A program made the translations under genes and the position numbers. Under the pieces are notes generated by a model. That model had not been told where the DNA came from. It saw only the letters and a list, made by a program, of their open reading frames with translations, and made no database searches. This document shows, one piece after another, positions 44,935 through 56,109 of a DNA stretch of 64,000 nt (its first letter is position 1; the number at the start of each line of letters is the position of its first letter). The stretch is from Siphonodentalium dalli (lineage: Eukaryota; Mollusca; Scaphopoda; Gadilida; Siphonodentaliidae): the NCBI GenBank assembly GCA_032622095.1, contig CP136064.1, forward strand, positions 144,727,954-144,791,953. The letters run 5' to 3'.

Positions 44935-45132
44935 GACGATTCGGAAGATTTTTTTATTGGCATCTTAAATGTAGACTCAGTTCAGTGCAAAGATTTTTTG
45001 GAAGCCATAACAATCAACAACAAACAGGTGATTTGTAAATTGGACACTGGTGCGCAGGCAAATATATTGTCGAAGAAAATCTTTGATGAACTATGTGCAG
45101 ATGCAGAACTTGAGATGACTATTAAACACTAA
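44935..45132 (+). pseudogene. element X protease
   Basis: The frame holds SEDFFIGILNVDSVQ then KLDTGAQANILSKKIFDEL, a retropepsin with catalytic DTG. It stops at TAA (45130-45132), and the spacing to the RT is shorter than usual, so some sequence is probably missing. Confidence 0.78.
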
Positions 45133-45133
45133 A

Positions 45134-45976
45134 TTGGTGACATGCACAGAGACAGGTTCAATCATTCGTGTGTGTGCTATGGACACTCATCACGAGACGA
45201 AAGACAGAATTTTAGCAGAATACAAGGATGTTTTCAATGGATTGGGTGAAATACCTGGTACGCATACCATACGACTAGATGACACAGTTCCACCAGTGAT
45301 ACATCCACCACGTAAGATACCCGCTGCTATAAAGTCGCAAGTCTGTCAGGAATTGGATCGAATGGAATCGATAGGTGTTATCGCGAAACAAGATGAACCG
45401 ACAGATTGGGTGCATAGTATGGTGACGGTCAGAAAAGGAAATAAAATTAGGGTGTGTATTGATCCTAAGGACCTGAATAAGGCAGTTAAAAGAGAACATT
45501 ATCACCTGGAAACTATTAAAGAAATTGCAGAACGTTTACCCGGAGCGACTGTTTTCTCACGATTCGATGCTACCCACGGTTTTTGGACGGTAAAGTTGGA
45601 TAGTGAAAGTTCCAAATTACTGACATTCAACACGCCAATAGGCAGATATCGGTATTTGCGTCTACCATTTGGTTTGAGCTCATCAAGCGAGGTTTTTAGC
45701 AAAAAAGTATGCGAGATGTTTGCCGACATACCAGGCGTCGAATGTATTGTCGATGATCTCCTTGTTTGGGACAAAACCGAACAAGAACATGATGAACGTG
45801 TAAATAAACTCTTAGAAAGATGTCGTGAAATGAAGTTTAAACTAAACAAAGACAAATTTGAAATGCGTGTTCCTGAAGTGCGCTATGTGGGTCATATAAT
45901 CTGCAAAGACGAGCTTAAAGTTGATCCTGAGAAAGTGCGCGCAATAACAATGATGCCGGCACCGACTGATGTATAG
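45134..45976 (+). pseudogene. element X reverse transcriptase
   Basis: A near-complete Gypsy RT: YKDVFNGLGEIPGTHTIRLD, VCQELDRMESIGVIAKQDEP, IRVCIDPKDLNKAVKREHY, FSRFDATHGFWTVKLD (motif A), YLRLPFGLSSSSEVF (motif B) and VDDLLVW (motif C, catalytic VDD). A TAG at 45974-45976 interrupts the thumb, and the next frame carries on in phase with GIKRFLGV. It would copy element RNA into DNA in cytoplasmic particles if intact. Confidence 0.88.
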
Positions 45977-46306
45977 GGTATAAAGCGATTTTTGGGTGTC
46001 ATCATGTACTGTTCAAAATTCATTCCAAATGTTTCGGACATATCAGAACCTCTAAGACAGTTGCAAAAATCTGATGTTGAATGGCACTGGGATGCCTCAC
46101 AGCAGAAAAGTTTTGAACAACTGAAACATGCTGTGTCAACAGCACCGGTGTTGAAATACTATGACGTAAACAACCAGATAACATTATCTGTAGATTCATC
46201 ATCCAAAGGAATGGGAAGCGTTCTTCTACAAAACAATCACCCTGTTGCATATGGAGCACGTGCGCTGACGGAAACACAAACCCGGTATTCTCAAATCGAA
46301 CGCTAA
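45977..46306 (+). pseudogene. element X RT thumb and start of RNase H
   Basis: It continues in phase with GVIMYCSKFIPNVSDISEPL, then the RNase H start ITLSVDSSSKGMGSVLLQ and PVAYGARALTETQTRYSQIE. A TAA ends it within the conserved SQIER motif, again a nonsense change. The first RNase H catalytic Asp is present. Confidence 0.85.
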
Positions 46307-46626
46307 ATGCTGGCGATCGTATACGGATGTGAAAAATTTCATCACTACATATATGGGCGAAGCGTCACAATTGAAACCGATCACCGCCCACTGGTAGCAA
46401 TTCACGAGAAACCACTTCATCTCGCTACGCCTAGATTACAGAGAATGTTAACGCGCCTACAACGATACGAGTTAAAATTAAAATATGTGCCAGGTCGCGA
46501 AATGTTCATCTCTGATGCTTTGAGTCGTGCATATCTTCAGGAATCGTTGGAAAATTTGGTCGACGACGAAGTAGATATAAATAGTGTTGAAGCACAGCTT
46601 CCTGTTTCACCATCAAAGCTTCAGTA
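46307..46626 (+). pseudogene. element X RNase H
   Basis: MLAIVYGCEKFHHYIYGRSV, ETDHRPLVAI and LQRMLTRLQRYELKLKYVPG lead to DALSRAYL, completing the RNase H domain. It ends at a TAG with the frame continuing in phase. Confidence 0.85.
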
Positions 46627-46848
46627 GCTTAAAGAAGCGACCGCGAGTGATGAAGATCTACAAGAGTTAATTAGAGTGGTCACAGCTGGGTGGCCAAATG
46701 ATCGTGCATCAACAAGTGAAAGTGTGCGGAAATTCTGGAATTACCGTGACGAGATCACAGTAATTGATGGTCTTTTATACAAAGGCCAGCGTTTGATCAT
46801 TCCGAAAAGTTTACAACATCAATATAAGAATACAATATATCAGTGTTA
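46627..46848 (+). pseudogene. element X tether and start of integrase, truncated
   Basis: ASDEDLQELIRVVTAGWPND, a FWNYRDEITVIDGLLYKGQR block and LIIPKSLQHQY lead into the HHCC region, then break off at about 46835-46848 where a minus-strand LINE begins. The rest of integrase and the 3' LTR are not in the window. Confidence 0.8.
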
Positions 46849-46857
46849 ATCAATAGG

Positions 46858-47622
46858 TTATATATATAACAGATCATTCCATGACTTGAATAGTTTAGAT
46901 TTAAACATTATATCAGAATTATATATGGAACATATGATATTATTTCCAGACTCAATCACTCTTTTACGAAAACTGAATACATATTTCCTCCTTAACATCA
47001 ACAAAGATAACATACGATCAATAACAAACATACCACTAGCACTACACGCTCTAGTATAACCCATAAGAAATCTATAAGCGTTGTTATAACATACAGTTAG
47101 TTTGTTCATACTTTGTTTTCTATAGTTGATCCACAAGTGAGCACAATATAAAGGAGATATATATCTCTGAAAAAGAAATGTTTTTACAGCAAACGAACAT
47201 CTCGAAAATTTCCTAATTAACATGTTCGATCGAATACATATCGCTCTATATTGTCTTTGTATGTCGTCTTCGTCAGATAGATATTCTCTGATGACATGAC
47301 CCAAGTACTTGCAATTAGAAACAAATTTGATTTCGTGGCTATTCAGGTACAGTCTAGGAATATATTTGATTGAGAGAGTGTTTGGTAAGAACGCCATGGC
47401 AACTGTCTTATTGGTGTTATAAATCATGTTCAGCTTTTTGGTTTCAGATTCACATATTTGTATTAACCGACGTAATCCGATCAACGATGGCGAAATTAGG
47501 CACATATCGTCAGCATAACACATATGGTTTATCTTCTGACCTCCGATGATACATCCGACATCGGATCTGTTTAATTTTTCACTGATGGTGTCAATGTAAA
47601 TGTTAAATAAGTAAGGACTCAA
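46858..47622 (-). pseudogene. minus LINE RT, C-terminal half
   Basis: A 254-codon frame: LSPYLFNIYIDTI (motif B end), NHMCYADDMCLISPS (motif C, YADD), SNCKYLGHVIREYLSDEDDI and a C-terminal region with SRCSFAVKTFLFQRYISPLY. The frame to the upstream half is off by one near 47635 (GVRQG region). Confidence 0.85.
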
Positions 47623-47904
47623 TATCTTCCCTGTCTAACACCACTTGTTGGAGAAAAACAAGAAGAGTGCGATGATCCCCAGCGAACATTGAAAGTTTGA
47701 TTTTTCATCCAAGCCGCCATGAGATGCAAGAATGAAGGTGGTGTACCTCTTCGTTCCAGCAGATCCAACAATATCTCGTGATCCACGCGGTCAAATGCTT
47801 TGCTTGCGTCCAGAAAGCAAACACAGACCGGCGTGTCTTTGGAATTATAATGTCTTATCGTTTCCTTCAGTGAAAAAATACAACCATCTGTGGAATGGTT
47901 GGTC
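47619..47904 (-). pseudogene. minus LINE RT, motif A region
   Basis: HSTDGCIFSLKETIRHY, then VCFLDASKAFDRVDHEILL (motif A, catalytic Asp) and FSPTSGVRQG (motif B start). The N-terminal 60 or so residues of the apparent 162-codon frame come from the inserted MITE. Confidence 0.82.
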
Positions 47905-47908
47905 TTAA

Positions 47909-48473
47909 AGGGGTACTGTACCCAAGATGTCGGAGAATAAGGTAACAACTTTTCCATTTTTTGAAAGTCTGTTGAGTACGAAGTATTGTTACGGATGGCA
48001 AATTTACCGGAATGCAAAAATACAAATTGTCGTTGTCGAGTAATTTTTGTACAGTTTTCAACCAAATGAATCAAATAAACATTATAGTATATGCTTAGTA
48101 GTCCCATATACTCATTTAAGTTAGTGTATGGTCACTAGTCAATGAGTGGCTTGGGTTTTCTCCCCGTATAAGCATAATGTTTCAAACGATCGTGTGTGCA
48201 ATTGTTTTATTAATCCAGTATCCCTCAATTATAATTTGATTACGTTTTGTACACGGAAATTCCAATTTTAAGAGACGCCATTTTATGGCTGGAGCCATAA
48301 AATCAATTTATATTAAATTATTAACTTTTAAATTATTAAATTTTAAGATAGCCTATTAACCTGAGCGTTTATAGAATACATCTTCGACTCAAATTACTTA
48401 TATTTCTATATAGTATCGATAATAGATCGTTGTTATCACCGGGAATTTATTGAAAATGGCGTACAGTACCCCT
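47909..48473. mobile_element. TTAA-flanked MITE family M, copy 2 (reverse orientation)
   Basis: Starts AGGGGTACTGTACCC and ends GGCGTACAGTACCCCT, flanked by TTAA at 47905-47908 and 48474-48477. It is the reverse complement of copy 1 at 35507 with a small internal deletion near its left end. It interrupts the RT coding region, so it is younger than the LINE. Confidence 0.93.
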
Positions 48474-48477
48474 TTAA

Positions 48478-48945
48478 AACCAACTTGATTTTTTTTAATA
48501 GAATGTTTTCCAAGACCTTTGACATGACGGATGAGAGGGCAATTGGTCGATATTTATCTTTGTCTTGTATATTCCCGGCTTTGTTCTTAATTATCGGCAC
48601 CAGTGTTACTCGTAGCATATCAGGTGGCATGTGCCCATGTTTAGTCATCATATTGAACAAAATTTGTAAACATTTGTGAAGGAACTCGTGACAATATTTT
48701 AGATGCTCGGGAACTATCCCATCAGAACCTCCAGATTTTCCACATACTAATTTCTTTATAGCACCCCGAACATCGTCTTCAGACACCATCATGTTTTCTT
48801 CATTTTCATGATTTAGAATATTAGATTCATATTTTTGTAGAGGGCTTAATTTATCGGAACACATTATATTTGTGAAATGATCACTCCACATCTCTGCTAT
48901 TTCATTTTCCCCATTTACACCCCATATGGTTGTATGTATAAACAA
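48478..48945 (-). pseudogene. minus LINE RT, N-terminal half
   Basis: VSEDDVRGAIKKLVCGKSGG, DGIVPEHLKY, FNMMTKHGHMPPDMLRVTLV, PIIKNKAGNIQDKDKYRPIA and LSSVMSKVLENILLKKI are standard RT finger motifs. The frame ends where the MITE is inserted. Confidence 0.85.
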
Positions 48946-48960
48946 ATGTATGTGTTATAT

Positions 48961-50270
48961 ATCATGTGTTATCTAAATTTGACATATATTTGAAATAAAT
49001 ATATCTAAACTAAACTTCGGTACATTCCAGCAGTCGGAAATTTCATGCATGACACAACATTAACATTAATTTGATACCATATATAGGTTGGCATTGTTCT
49101 CATTGTTTGATTTTTTTCAACCAGTAAAAGTTGGTAATTTTTCAATCTTAGTGTTTGTCAGATTGGATATTTCCAAGGGGAGCAAATTGAATTCTGCGAA
49201 CCTGTGAGATTGATGTTTGGTTCAATGAGCGGAAATTTGAGGAAACTTCTAGCCACGTCCCTAGAACATGTGTCTGTTGTCTGTGACTATGATTTGACTA
49301 TGATTATTTATTCATAACTCATTCATATGATATATACAATTATATACACAGTGTAATAGTATAACATTCAATGAGCTATCGGGGACAACATAACCAAGAA
49401 GGTTGTCTACCTGCCGTCCCAGTTGAAAAGTAATATAACTATACATGCAATAATAATTTTAATTTATCTAGGTTTTGTCTTGTTAACTTTAAACATTGGT
49501 ATATAAATGTCTGTTTTTTAATAAATAATAGTATAATTCGTTTGTCGTTCACCGTTCATCGCTCAGTTTGTGATATGGTATGTAAAGTACAAGCATGTGG
49601 AATATGGATCTGTGGATGAGGCCAGCGGAGAACCATGATAATAATTAACCAATGGGTCGGATAAGGCATTCGAATAATACATTCATGTATTTCCTGCGAT
49701 AGGGTGATGATGCACCGTAGGATTATCTATACAGAGACTATTGTGCAAAACGACTGCATTTAACGAAACAAAACATGTTAAACATGAAATTGCTATAACT
49801 TTAAGTCTAGATGATAGTACATACGTGTATCTGATAATCCATCGATACCATATAATCCTACTATTTCTTGAATAAGAAGAAACATTATAATAACGGACAC
49901 AGCAGAAGACATATCCATGCAGGTTCATATGAATTCGGTCAATGGTGACGTATCCGCCGAATTCGAAATCGACATGCGTTCGGGCGGTATTTTAAGGATG
50001 GAATTATGAAATGGACATATGAAAGTGACAATCAACAATGATTTGCAATTGCTTCACCATCAACCGAAGTGCTCCCCCAGCGTTACTATCAATAGCGTTA
50101 TTATTTGGCTAATTTCAGTAATATTCTCCCAGTTTACATTCAATAAAACAAATTTGTCTCCGCATTTAAAATTCTTTGATATAGCTCGTTTATATTCTGC
50201 AATAATTTGTACACAAGAGACGGATTCTTATGTTTTATTGTGTTTTTAAACTCAGAGGAGGCGAAATCTC
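48961..50270. other. unassigned AT-rich sequence
   Basis: No convincing gene, RNA or repeat relation to the rest of the window. The short frames here are random-looking. Confidence 0.4.
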
Positions 50271-50274
50271 GGTT

Positions 50275-50520
50275 TGTTTACATTACGAATATTTGAGTCC
50301 GTAATCGGAATCCGAATCCCAATCGGATTACCACGAAATTGAGATTACGGTCTGTTCGTTTACTGATTCTGCCAATTTCTGGTCTGTTCTTTTGCCGAAC
50401 CAATTCGTACGGGGACCAATCTGTAATCTGAATCCAGAATCTGAATCGGATTTTAGCGAAATAACGCCTCTGGAGTCTGAGTTTGCCCAACAGCAGCATT
50501 CGTGTGTGTACATACAATTG
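50275..50520. repeat. imperfect repeats of GTAATCGGAATCCGAATC
   Basis: GTAATCGGAATCCGAATCCC, GTAATCTGAATCCAGAATCT and GAATCGGATTTTAGCG-type blocks recur on both strands within 250 bp. Probably a small foldback or tandem relic; no family assigned. Confidence 0.5.
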
Positions 50521-50539
50521 TAGAAGCTTAATGGGATGC

Positions 50540-50999
50540 AATAAATCAGCTTTAACTGTGTTACATATCTCTGGTGTTACCCAGTGCTAAAATTGTGATG
50601 ATCATTCCTTGTCAAATTGATTGTAATATAATGCTCATCAACACGGTGTCATATTAACACCAGATACCACAGAGTGAGCCATAAAAAATGCCACAGTTAA
50701 GCTACAGTGAGGCTATACAGGTCCCATGTGTCTTATCTAACTAAGTGACAACTCATTTATTAATGTGAGACTTTCAATTCACATAAACCATAGGGGTCTT
50801 TGAACTCACATTTAATGGCAGAACTATCAAATTATCAGGCATCTAGTAGCATAACATGACCCAATTGAGTGTATCCAATATAAGTGATGGAAAGACAGAT
50901 ATATGAACCATTATCAAAGAAACCCAAAATTCAGAGAAATTGAACTTATCGGCACACAAAGTTAAATGTAAAGTTTGCGGAAGTGAAATGAAAGATAGG
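50540..50999. other. unassigned AT-rich sequence
   Basis: Nothing recognisable between the GAATC repeat cluster and the 113-bp hairpin. Confidence 0.4.
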
Positions 51000-51112
51000 C
51001 CACAGGATTTGGTAGTTTCATATACCTTTTTCATGAAAATGTTATCACTATCATTGTGAGATGGGGATAACATTTTCATGAAAAAGGTATATAAAACTAC
51101 CAAAACCTGTGG
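51000..51112. repeat. 113-bp hairpin with ~47-bp arms
   Basis: CCACAGGATTTGGTAGTTTC ... TTTTTCATGAAAATGTTATC pairs with GATAACATTTTCATGAAAAA ... AACTACCAAAACCTGTGG, with only a few mismatches and a ~19-nt loop. Size and pairing would suit either a foldback MITE or an RNA hairpin precursor. Confidence 0.85.
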
Positions 51113-51494
51113 ATATGCGAATTAAGATTGGTGAATAATTAGTAATATGCTCTCTATATAAAGTCTGTAACTTATTTAATTTAACAGTTTAACAAAATAT
51201 TTCAGTATATTCTCATGGATACATTCTCATTGGATCTGCCATTCACACAATGTAAAAATATATATAATTCTAACTTTTGGAGTATGTGGTGTTATTGTTC
51301 ATAATCAGCTTGTGTATATTCCAAGGATTCCTGTTAAGTTCAATAGAAATTATCTTCTTCATGGTTAGTACACGCATTGTTTTCTAATCTCATATATCAT
51401 TGATAGTGCTGAAAGGGTACGTCAGTTAGCTTATTAGCTCCATGCCTAGTCTCTGGAGTAGGCCAACGACTGTAGACAGTACCCATAATTCAAT

Positions 51495-51540
51495 GGGGGG
51501 GGGGGGGTCGGGGGAGAATGGAGAACACCCCCCCCCCCCC
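51495..51540. repeat. paired G13 and C13 tracts
   Basis: A 13-nt G run (51495-51507) and a 13-nt C run (51528-51540) are separated by 20 nt (TCGGGGGAGAATGGAGAACA), so they can form a G:C hairpin or a G-quadruplex. Confidence 0.8.
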
Positions 51541-51814
51541 AATATTTTGGGGAAGTTACGGCCCTTCAGCACTTTTTTTGGTGCGAGTGACCCCTTCAGC
51601 CATAATAGTGGTTTGGTCTATCAATCATATCATGATCATGATCATCATAATACGGAAAAAGTCTTGCGACTTTTGTCCAAATAACATTATTTGCAATGCT
51701 TGTTTGCAAATATATGTATCGTCATTCGATATTTACTTGTTAATTTACTTTAGTAAAAAGGGAAATAGTATTCAACCAACTGATAGATAGCCTGTTGTGA
51801 CAATTCGCAGTAGG

Positions 51815-52310
51815 TCCCTGTTTGCGGAATTCTATTTGCGGAGTTCCCCGAATTCGCGGAGTTCCCCTAAAATGGTCGAAATATGTTGATTTTAATGAGG
51901 GAACGGGTGCGTATATGTCAATTGATACGTATTTTAAACAAATGACGACACGATCATGATAATAGTGGTTTGTTCTATCAATCATATCAAATTCGCTGGA
52001 TTGATAGTTGCAGTATGTAGGCTAACTATTATGACCGCATTAATTGCTTTCAATGTTTATATATCAACAATGGCTGGACCACTGTTGAAGATTTTATGGC
52101 GGGAACACAATGACTCAGATTTTTGATCCGCATTTAGAGACTTCTGGTGTGGTGTATTGCAGTAATAAGCCGTAGTTTTTTGTAATAATTTGAAGGATTA
52201 GTTGTTTTAACCAATATATTTAAAAAAAAAATTATAATTTATATTTATGCGTATTAATATAATCTTGAGGGCGTTACCATTTCTGATTATGGTTTTCTTG
52301 TTGATAATAT
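51815..52310. repeat. dispersed repeat S, copy 2
   Basis: CGAATTCGCGGAGTTCCCCT, TATGTCAATTGATACGTAT and ACGACACGATCATGATAATA at the left and GGCGTTACCATTTCTGATTA at the right match 15283-15693 in order. This copy is longer in the middle and has no 82-bp satellite at its end (it continues TTGATAATATTAGTC). Confidence 0.75.
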
Positions 52311-52631
52311 TAGTCATTACTTATTCTATGAAGCATGCACTCTTGCATTACTACGGGTATCTACGCGAACTGAGGGACTTATGCCGGGATCTACGCAAAT
52401 CTAGGGACATACTGCATAACGCATACCCACTTACCATACTTATTCCTGGAAATAAATTGGCATTTCCACAACTATATACCCCCTTTTGTGCACAGAATAT
52501 CAGTATAGAAAAAATACCCCCATCCCTACCTAATTTGGCGACCAACGTAGACGCTTGACGAACAATCCCACACAAATGGCCGAGGAATTAACATAGCCTA
52601 TGAATTTCTTTTTTCTATCACATTAAACAAC

Positions 52632-54040
52632 TAGTCCAGGAGATATTGGTCGACCTCTGCACCCCCCCCCCAGGACTTAACTTCACCCCACTAATTTTCT
52701 TCCTTAAGGAGTCCTCTAAATTTTTTCACTTGTTAACAAGAAAAAAAAGTGGCCGCAGAGACTCCAGACAAGATGGCGTCCATTTTAAAAAAATGCACCA
52801 GGTCTCTTTGATCGCCATTATAGTAAAGATGATAGCACATGCGATCTTGTTTTCCGCTCGATTCGTTATGCTAATATACAACCCTTACAAATTAGCCAAA
52901 AATCCGACACCAGAATCCAATATGGCGGCCAAGATGGCCGCCGAAATGTGAAAATATGCTATATTTCTGACATATTACAACCTTTCGTTAGAATTTTTGC
53001 GTCATGTTATACATTTATCATATAGAGGAGTCATTGGCGAACACATGGGGACCATAATATGCATTAATTGCCGGATATTTTTGTCCGATATTACGTTTTC
53101 CCAAATGCCGGTATCATAGGTCAAAGCATAATCTCCGTTAATAACGCGATGTTATGTTTCGAATCAATGAATGTTATTGCTATTATAACAACACCCATGC
53201 ATATATATTTGCAGGAGATACTCGAGCTAGGATTCCTCTTATACCTGAGTTGAGGAATATTTACCCCAATCCAAGATGGCGGCCAAAATGGCCACCAGAA
53301 ATAAAAAATCGCCGAAAATCGCTGATTTTAACATCAGTGAGCATTATTGTCATTACAACTCCACACCTGCTTACTATTGTAAGTTGGGAACACTTAGGCG
53401 AAGAACTTTCCTTGTACCATATCCAAATAAAAGTCCCCCAAATCCAAAATGGCGCCCACAATGGCGGACAGATTTTGAAAAATCACCGAAATTCCCTCAT
53501 ATTCACATCATTGGGTATTATTGTCGAGACAACTCCATCCATGCGTACAGTTGAGTTGTACATACTGAGGTGAAGTAATTACCTTACATCTCATGCAAGA
53601 AATGGTTTTCCAAATCGAAGATGGCGGCCAAAATGGCGACCGAAATTTGAAAACACGCCTACATTCCTTCACTTTCTTAGGATGGGCGTTATTGTTTCGC
53701 GATTTCTACCCACCATTACATGTTGATATGTATGAATTATTCATTAGGGTTTGGCAAGTGATACTCACAGTCAATATGGCGGCCAAACTGGCGGGCTGAA
53801 ATTGAAAAGAAGCCGATATTATCACTTACTAATTTCAACTTTTTGTCATAATATTGATTTGTATAAACGAAACGGTACATAATATAAGCCATATATTAGT
53901 TCCAATGTAAGTCGTAGCCTTTTGGAAGGATGAAAACCCACAATCGCAATGTGGCATTTCAAAATCCATTCTACACTAAGGGCTCATACTGGCCGTAACC
54001 GTATATAGGTGCGCCGAATACTAGTAGTCATATTATGACT
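52632..54040 (+). repeat. left outer arm with ATGGCGGCC motif units
   Basis: Motif sites: AAGATGGCGTCC (52770), ATATGGCGGCCAAGATGGCC (52920), AAGATGGCGGCC (53273), AAAATGGCGCCC (53447), AAGATGGCGGCC (53618) and ATATGGCGGCC (53774). Each is followed by a GAAATTTGAAAA-like stretch and preceded by ACCTGAGTTGAGGAAT-like sequence. AAGATGGCGGC equals the vertebrate YY1 consensus, so these could be binding sites. That is inference. The frames of 60-139 codons are the repeat read through. Confidence 0.8.
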
Positions 54041-56109
54041 TCCAAGAATCAAAACAACAGTACCTGAGCTTATTCTGAATTGCCACATTCAGAATTATCT
54101 AGACTCGTTTCCGTCGTCTCTTCGTCAGATTAATTTATCTCACTCACAACAACAGTTCACTACTCTTCTTGTAGGAGTGTGCCACTAATCGGAATGTTTC
54201 AAACAATACAAATGCCGGTGCCCAGCTCACGTGTTGGTTTCGAAAGCTTGGAATTCTTAGCGAGCTTCATTCATGGAATAGCTTATGGTATAATTCAGAT
54301 GCTACATATGGTGTATATGCGTCATCTTGTGTGATAAACTATAAAGGTATTCTGTCGATGCGTATACTAGCTTTCAGAAGGACCTATCTATCTGCGTATT
54401 GTCAGCTTTGGTGACCTAATGGGGATAACAACGTGTACACCTGGTGATCTTCCCAAACAGCCACTTCTCAATTTATGGTTCATCAATTCACATAATCATC
54501 TAATGCACTGACGTACCCGGACAACTTCTGTATATGGCTTCGAATGTTGAAAGCCCGACATTTGACGGATGCATTTCTGCTAAGGCGTAGAAGACCATAA
54601 TGCATAATATACCCAAACTCCTTGAACATGATCATAAGAACAAGCTTGTTGGCGTCCAGCAAACGTCTCACCGAACAGATCCAAGCAGATGATAACAATA
54701 CACACGGTGCTAGTTTATGGGTATGTGTCATCATAGTGGAAATGAAATTGGACCATGAATGCACCGCCCCTTACTTTGTTATGTTTAGATTCAGACAGGA
54801 TCTCATGTGTGGCTTTGCTTTTCTTGTATGCTAAGATTGTATGTTCCCATCCGTTTGGAAGCCGTTCTTAAACAACTGGACCAGGAGTATGCCATTGGCT
54901 ACTGCTGTATAAGCCTCACAAAGACTGGGGTGTAGTCTTAAAGGCGATACCTTTGATAGTTGGTGGATATGTCATACTCACGCTGGGTGGTATGGTTCAA
55001 GAAAGTACAAATGCCATCAACAAAAGGGTGAAATGTTCAACGCGAAGAACATCCAGAGGAATGTTACGTTGATGAGCTCTTGCATTCAGTTCAACACACG
55101 TTGTACACCAAGTGATTTCTTGGTAACATCACCAATGCGACCATTTTCCTGCACGAGACATTAACTACTATATTCTAAAGTTATATATATAAAGCTATAT
55201 GATCATAAAGGTCGCGTTCCCCAACGGCCACAGCCATTGCCATCGAGACTGTAAATTGTTCTTTAAATACATAGTGAAATAAATGCACCACAGTTCGTGA
55301 CATTTTCTTGAATAATACCGCCCACATACTGACACTAACCCCGAGAGAGGATAACAAAACACGCATACATTCATGCTATAAAGACATTATCCTTTAGTCC
55401 ATTCGACTGTTTTGAGGGAGGCTAGCATATTATTATCCAGACAAAAGTGTACGCAGTTGAATCAGAAAGGCTTCGAAACGGATGTGGAAATACAATCTTA
55501 CCACACCAAATAAAACCGACACGCATGACATTCGATATCTTAAACATGCACCAGGTGTAGGGGTGGTGTATACAGTTGCCCATTTAATTCCCACTATCAT
55601 GGCGCATGTCCACAAACTAGCACCGCTAGCATTGTTCTTCTCTGCTAGGAGATATTCGACGAGACAACTGCGGGGCGTCACACAGATTGCTTCGGATAAT
55701 GGTCAAGAAGTGTGGGTAGTCTGTACACTAGGGTCTTCTCCTTAGCAGATAGACATCTGTCCAAGGGAATTAGACAGCTAGCAACCTTCGAAACACTGTC
55801 GAAGTTGTCCACATATGCCAATGCGTTCGCTGAGTTTGTGAGTTGACGAACCATCTATTGATAAGTGACTATCTAACTGGTTCGCCAGGTGTACATGTCG
55901 TTATCCCATGGGGTATGAGACACATACATAGAGATGACCTTCTGTAAACTAGACACCGGAAAATGTTTGAAACGTTATGATTAGAGGGACCCTACTCCCA
56001 GGAAGTGGTGAATACTTTGTCGGTGTGAACGACCTAGATTTATCAGACAAAGAAATGGAAGCTGGTCCAGATAATTATGGACGTGAATCTGTTATCAGGT
56101 AATTGTTCT
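54041..56109. repeat. inner, diverged arms of the palindrome
   Basis: Two short frames face each other: plus 54622-54834 (NNTHGASLWVCVIIVEMK) and minus 55433-55681 (NNASGASLWTCAMIVGIK). Their aligned frames keep similar residues. Whether this reflects an old gene or just inverted duplication of non-coding DNA is unclear. Confidence 0.55.

Larger units (their letters stand above)
46849..48960 (-). mobile_element. minus-strand LINE relic, split by a MITE
   Basis: Read on the minus strand, an RT runs from about 48945 to 46858, lacking an endonuclease and the 5' end. It is split by the M-family MITE (47909-48473) and has small frame changes near 47635 and at the MITE site. Its 3' end abuts the broken integrase of element X, so this LINE probably inserted into X or replaced its 3' half. 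It differs in sequence from the LINE at 30-36 kb. Confidence 0.85.

Noticed and set aside
53154-53573. 139-codon frame and its shadow on both strands
   Set aside because: It is repeat sequence of the palindrome arm; the same text recurs in the other arm with indels, and the units are not periodic in codons.
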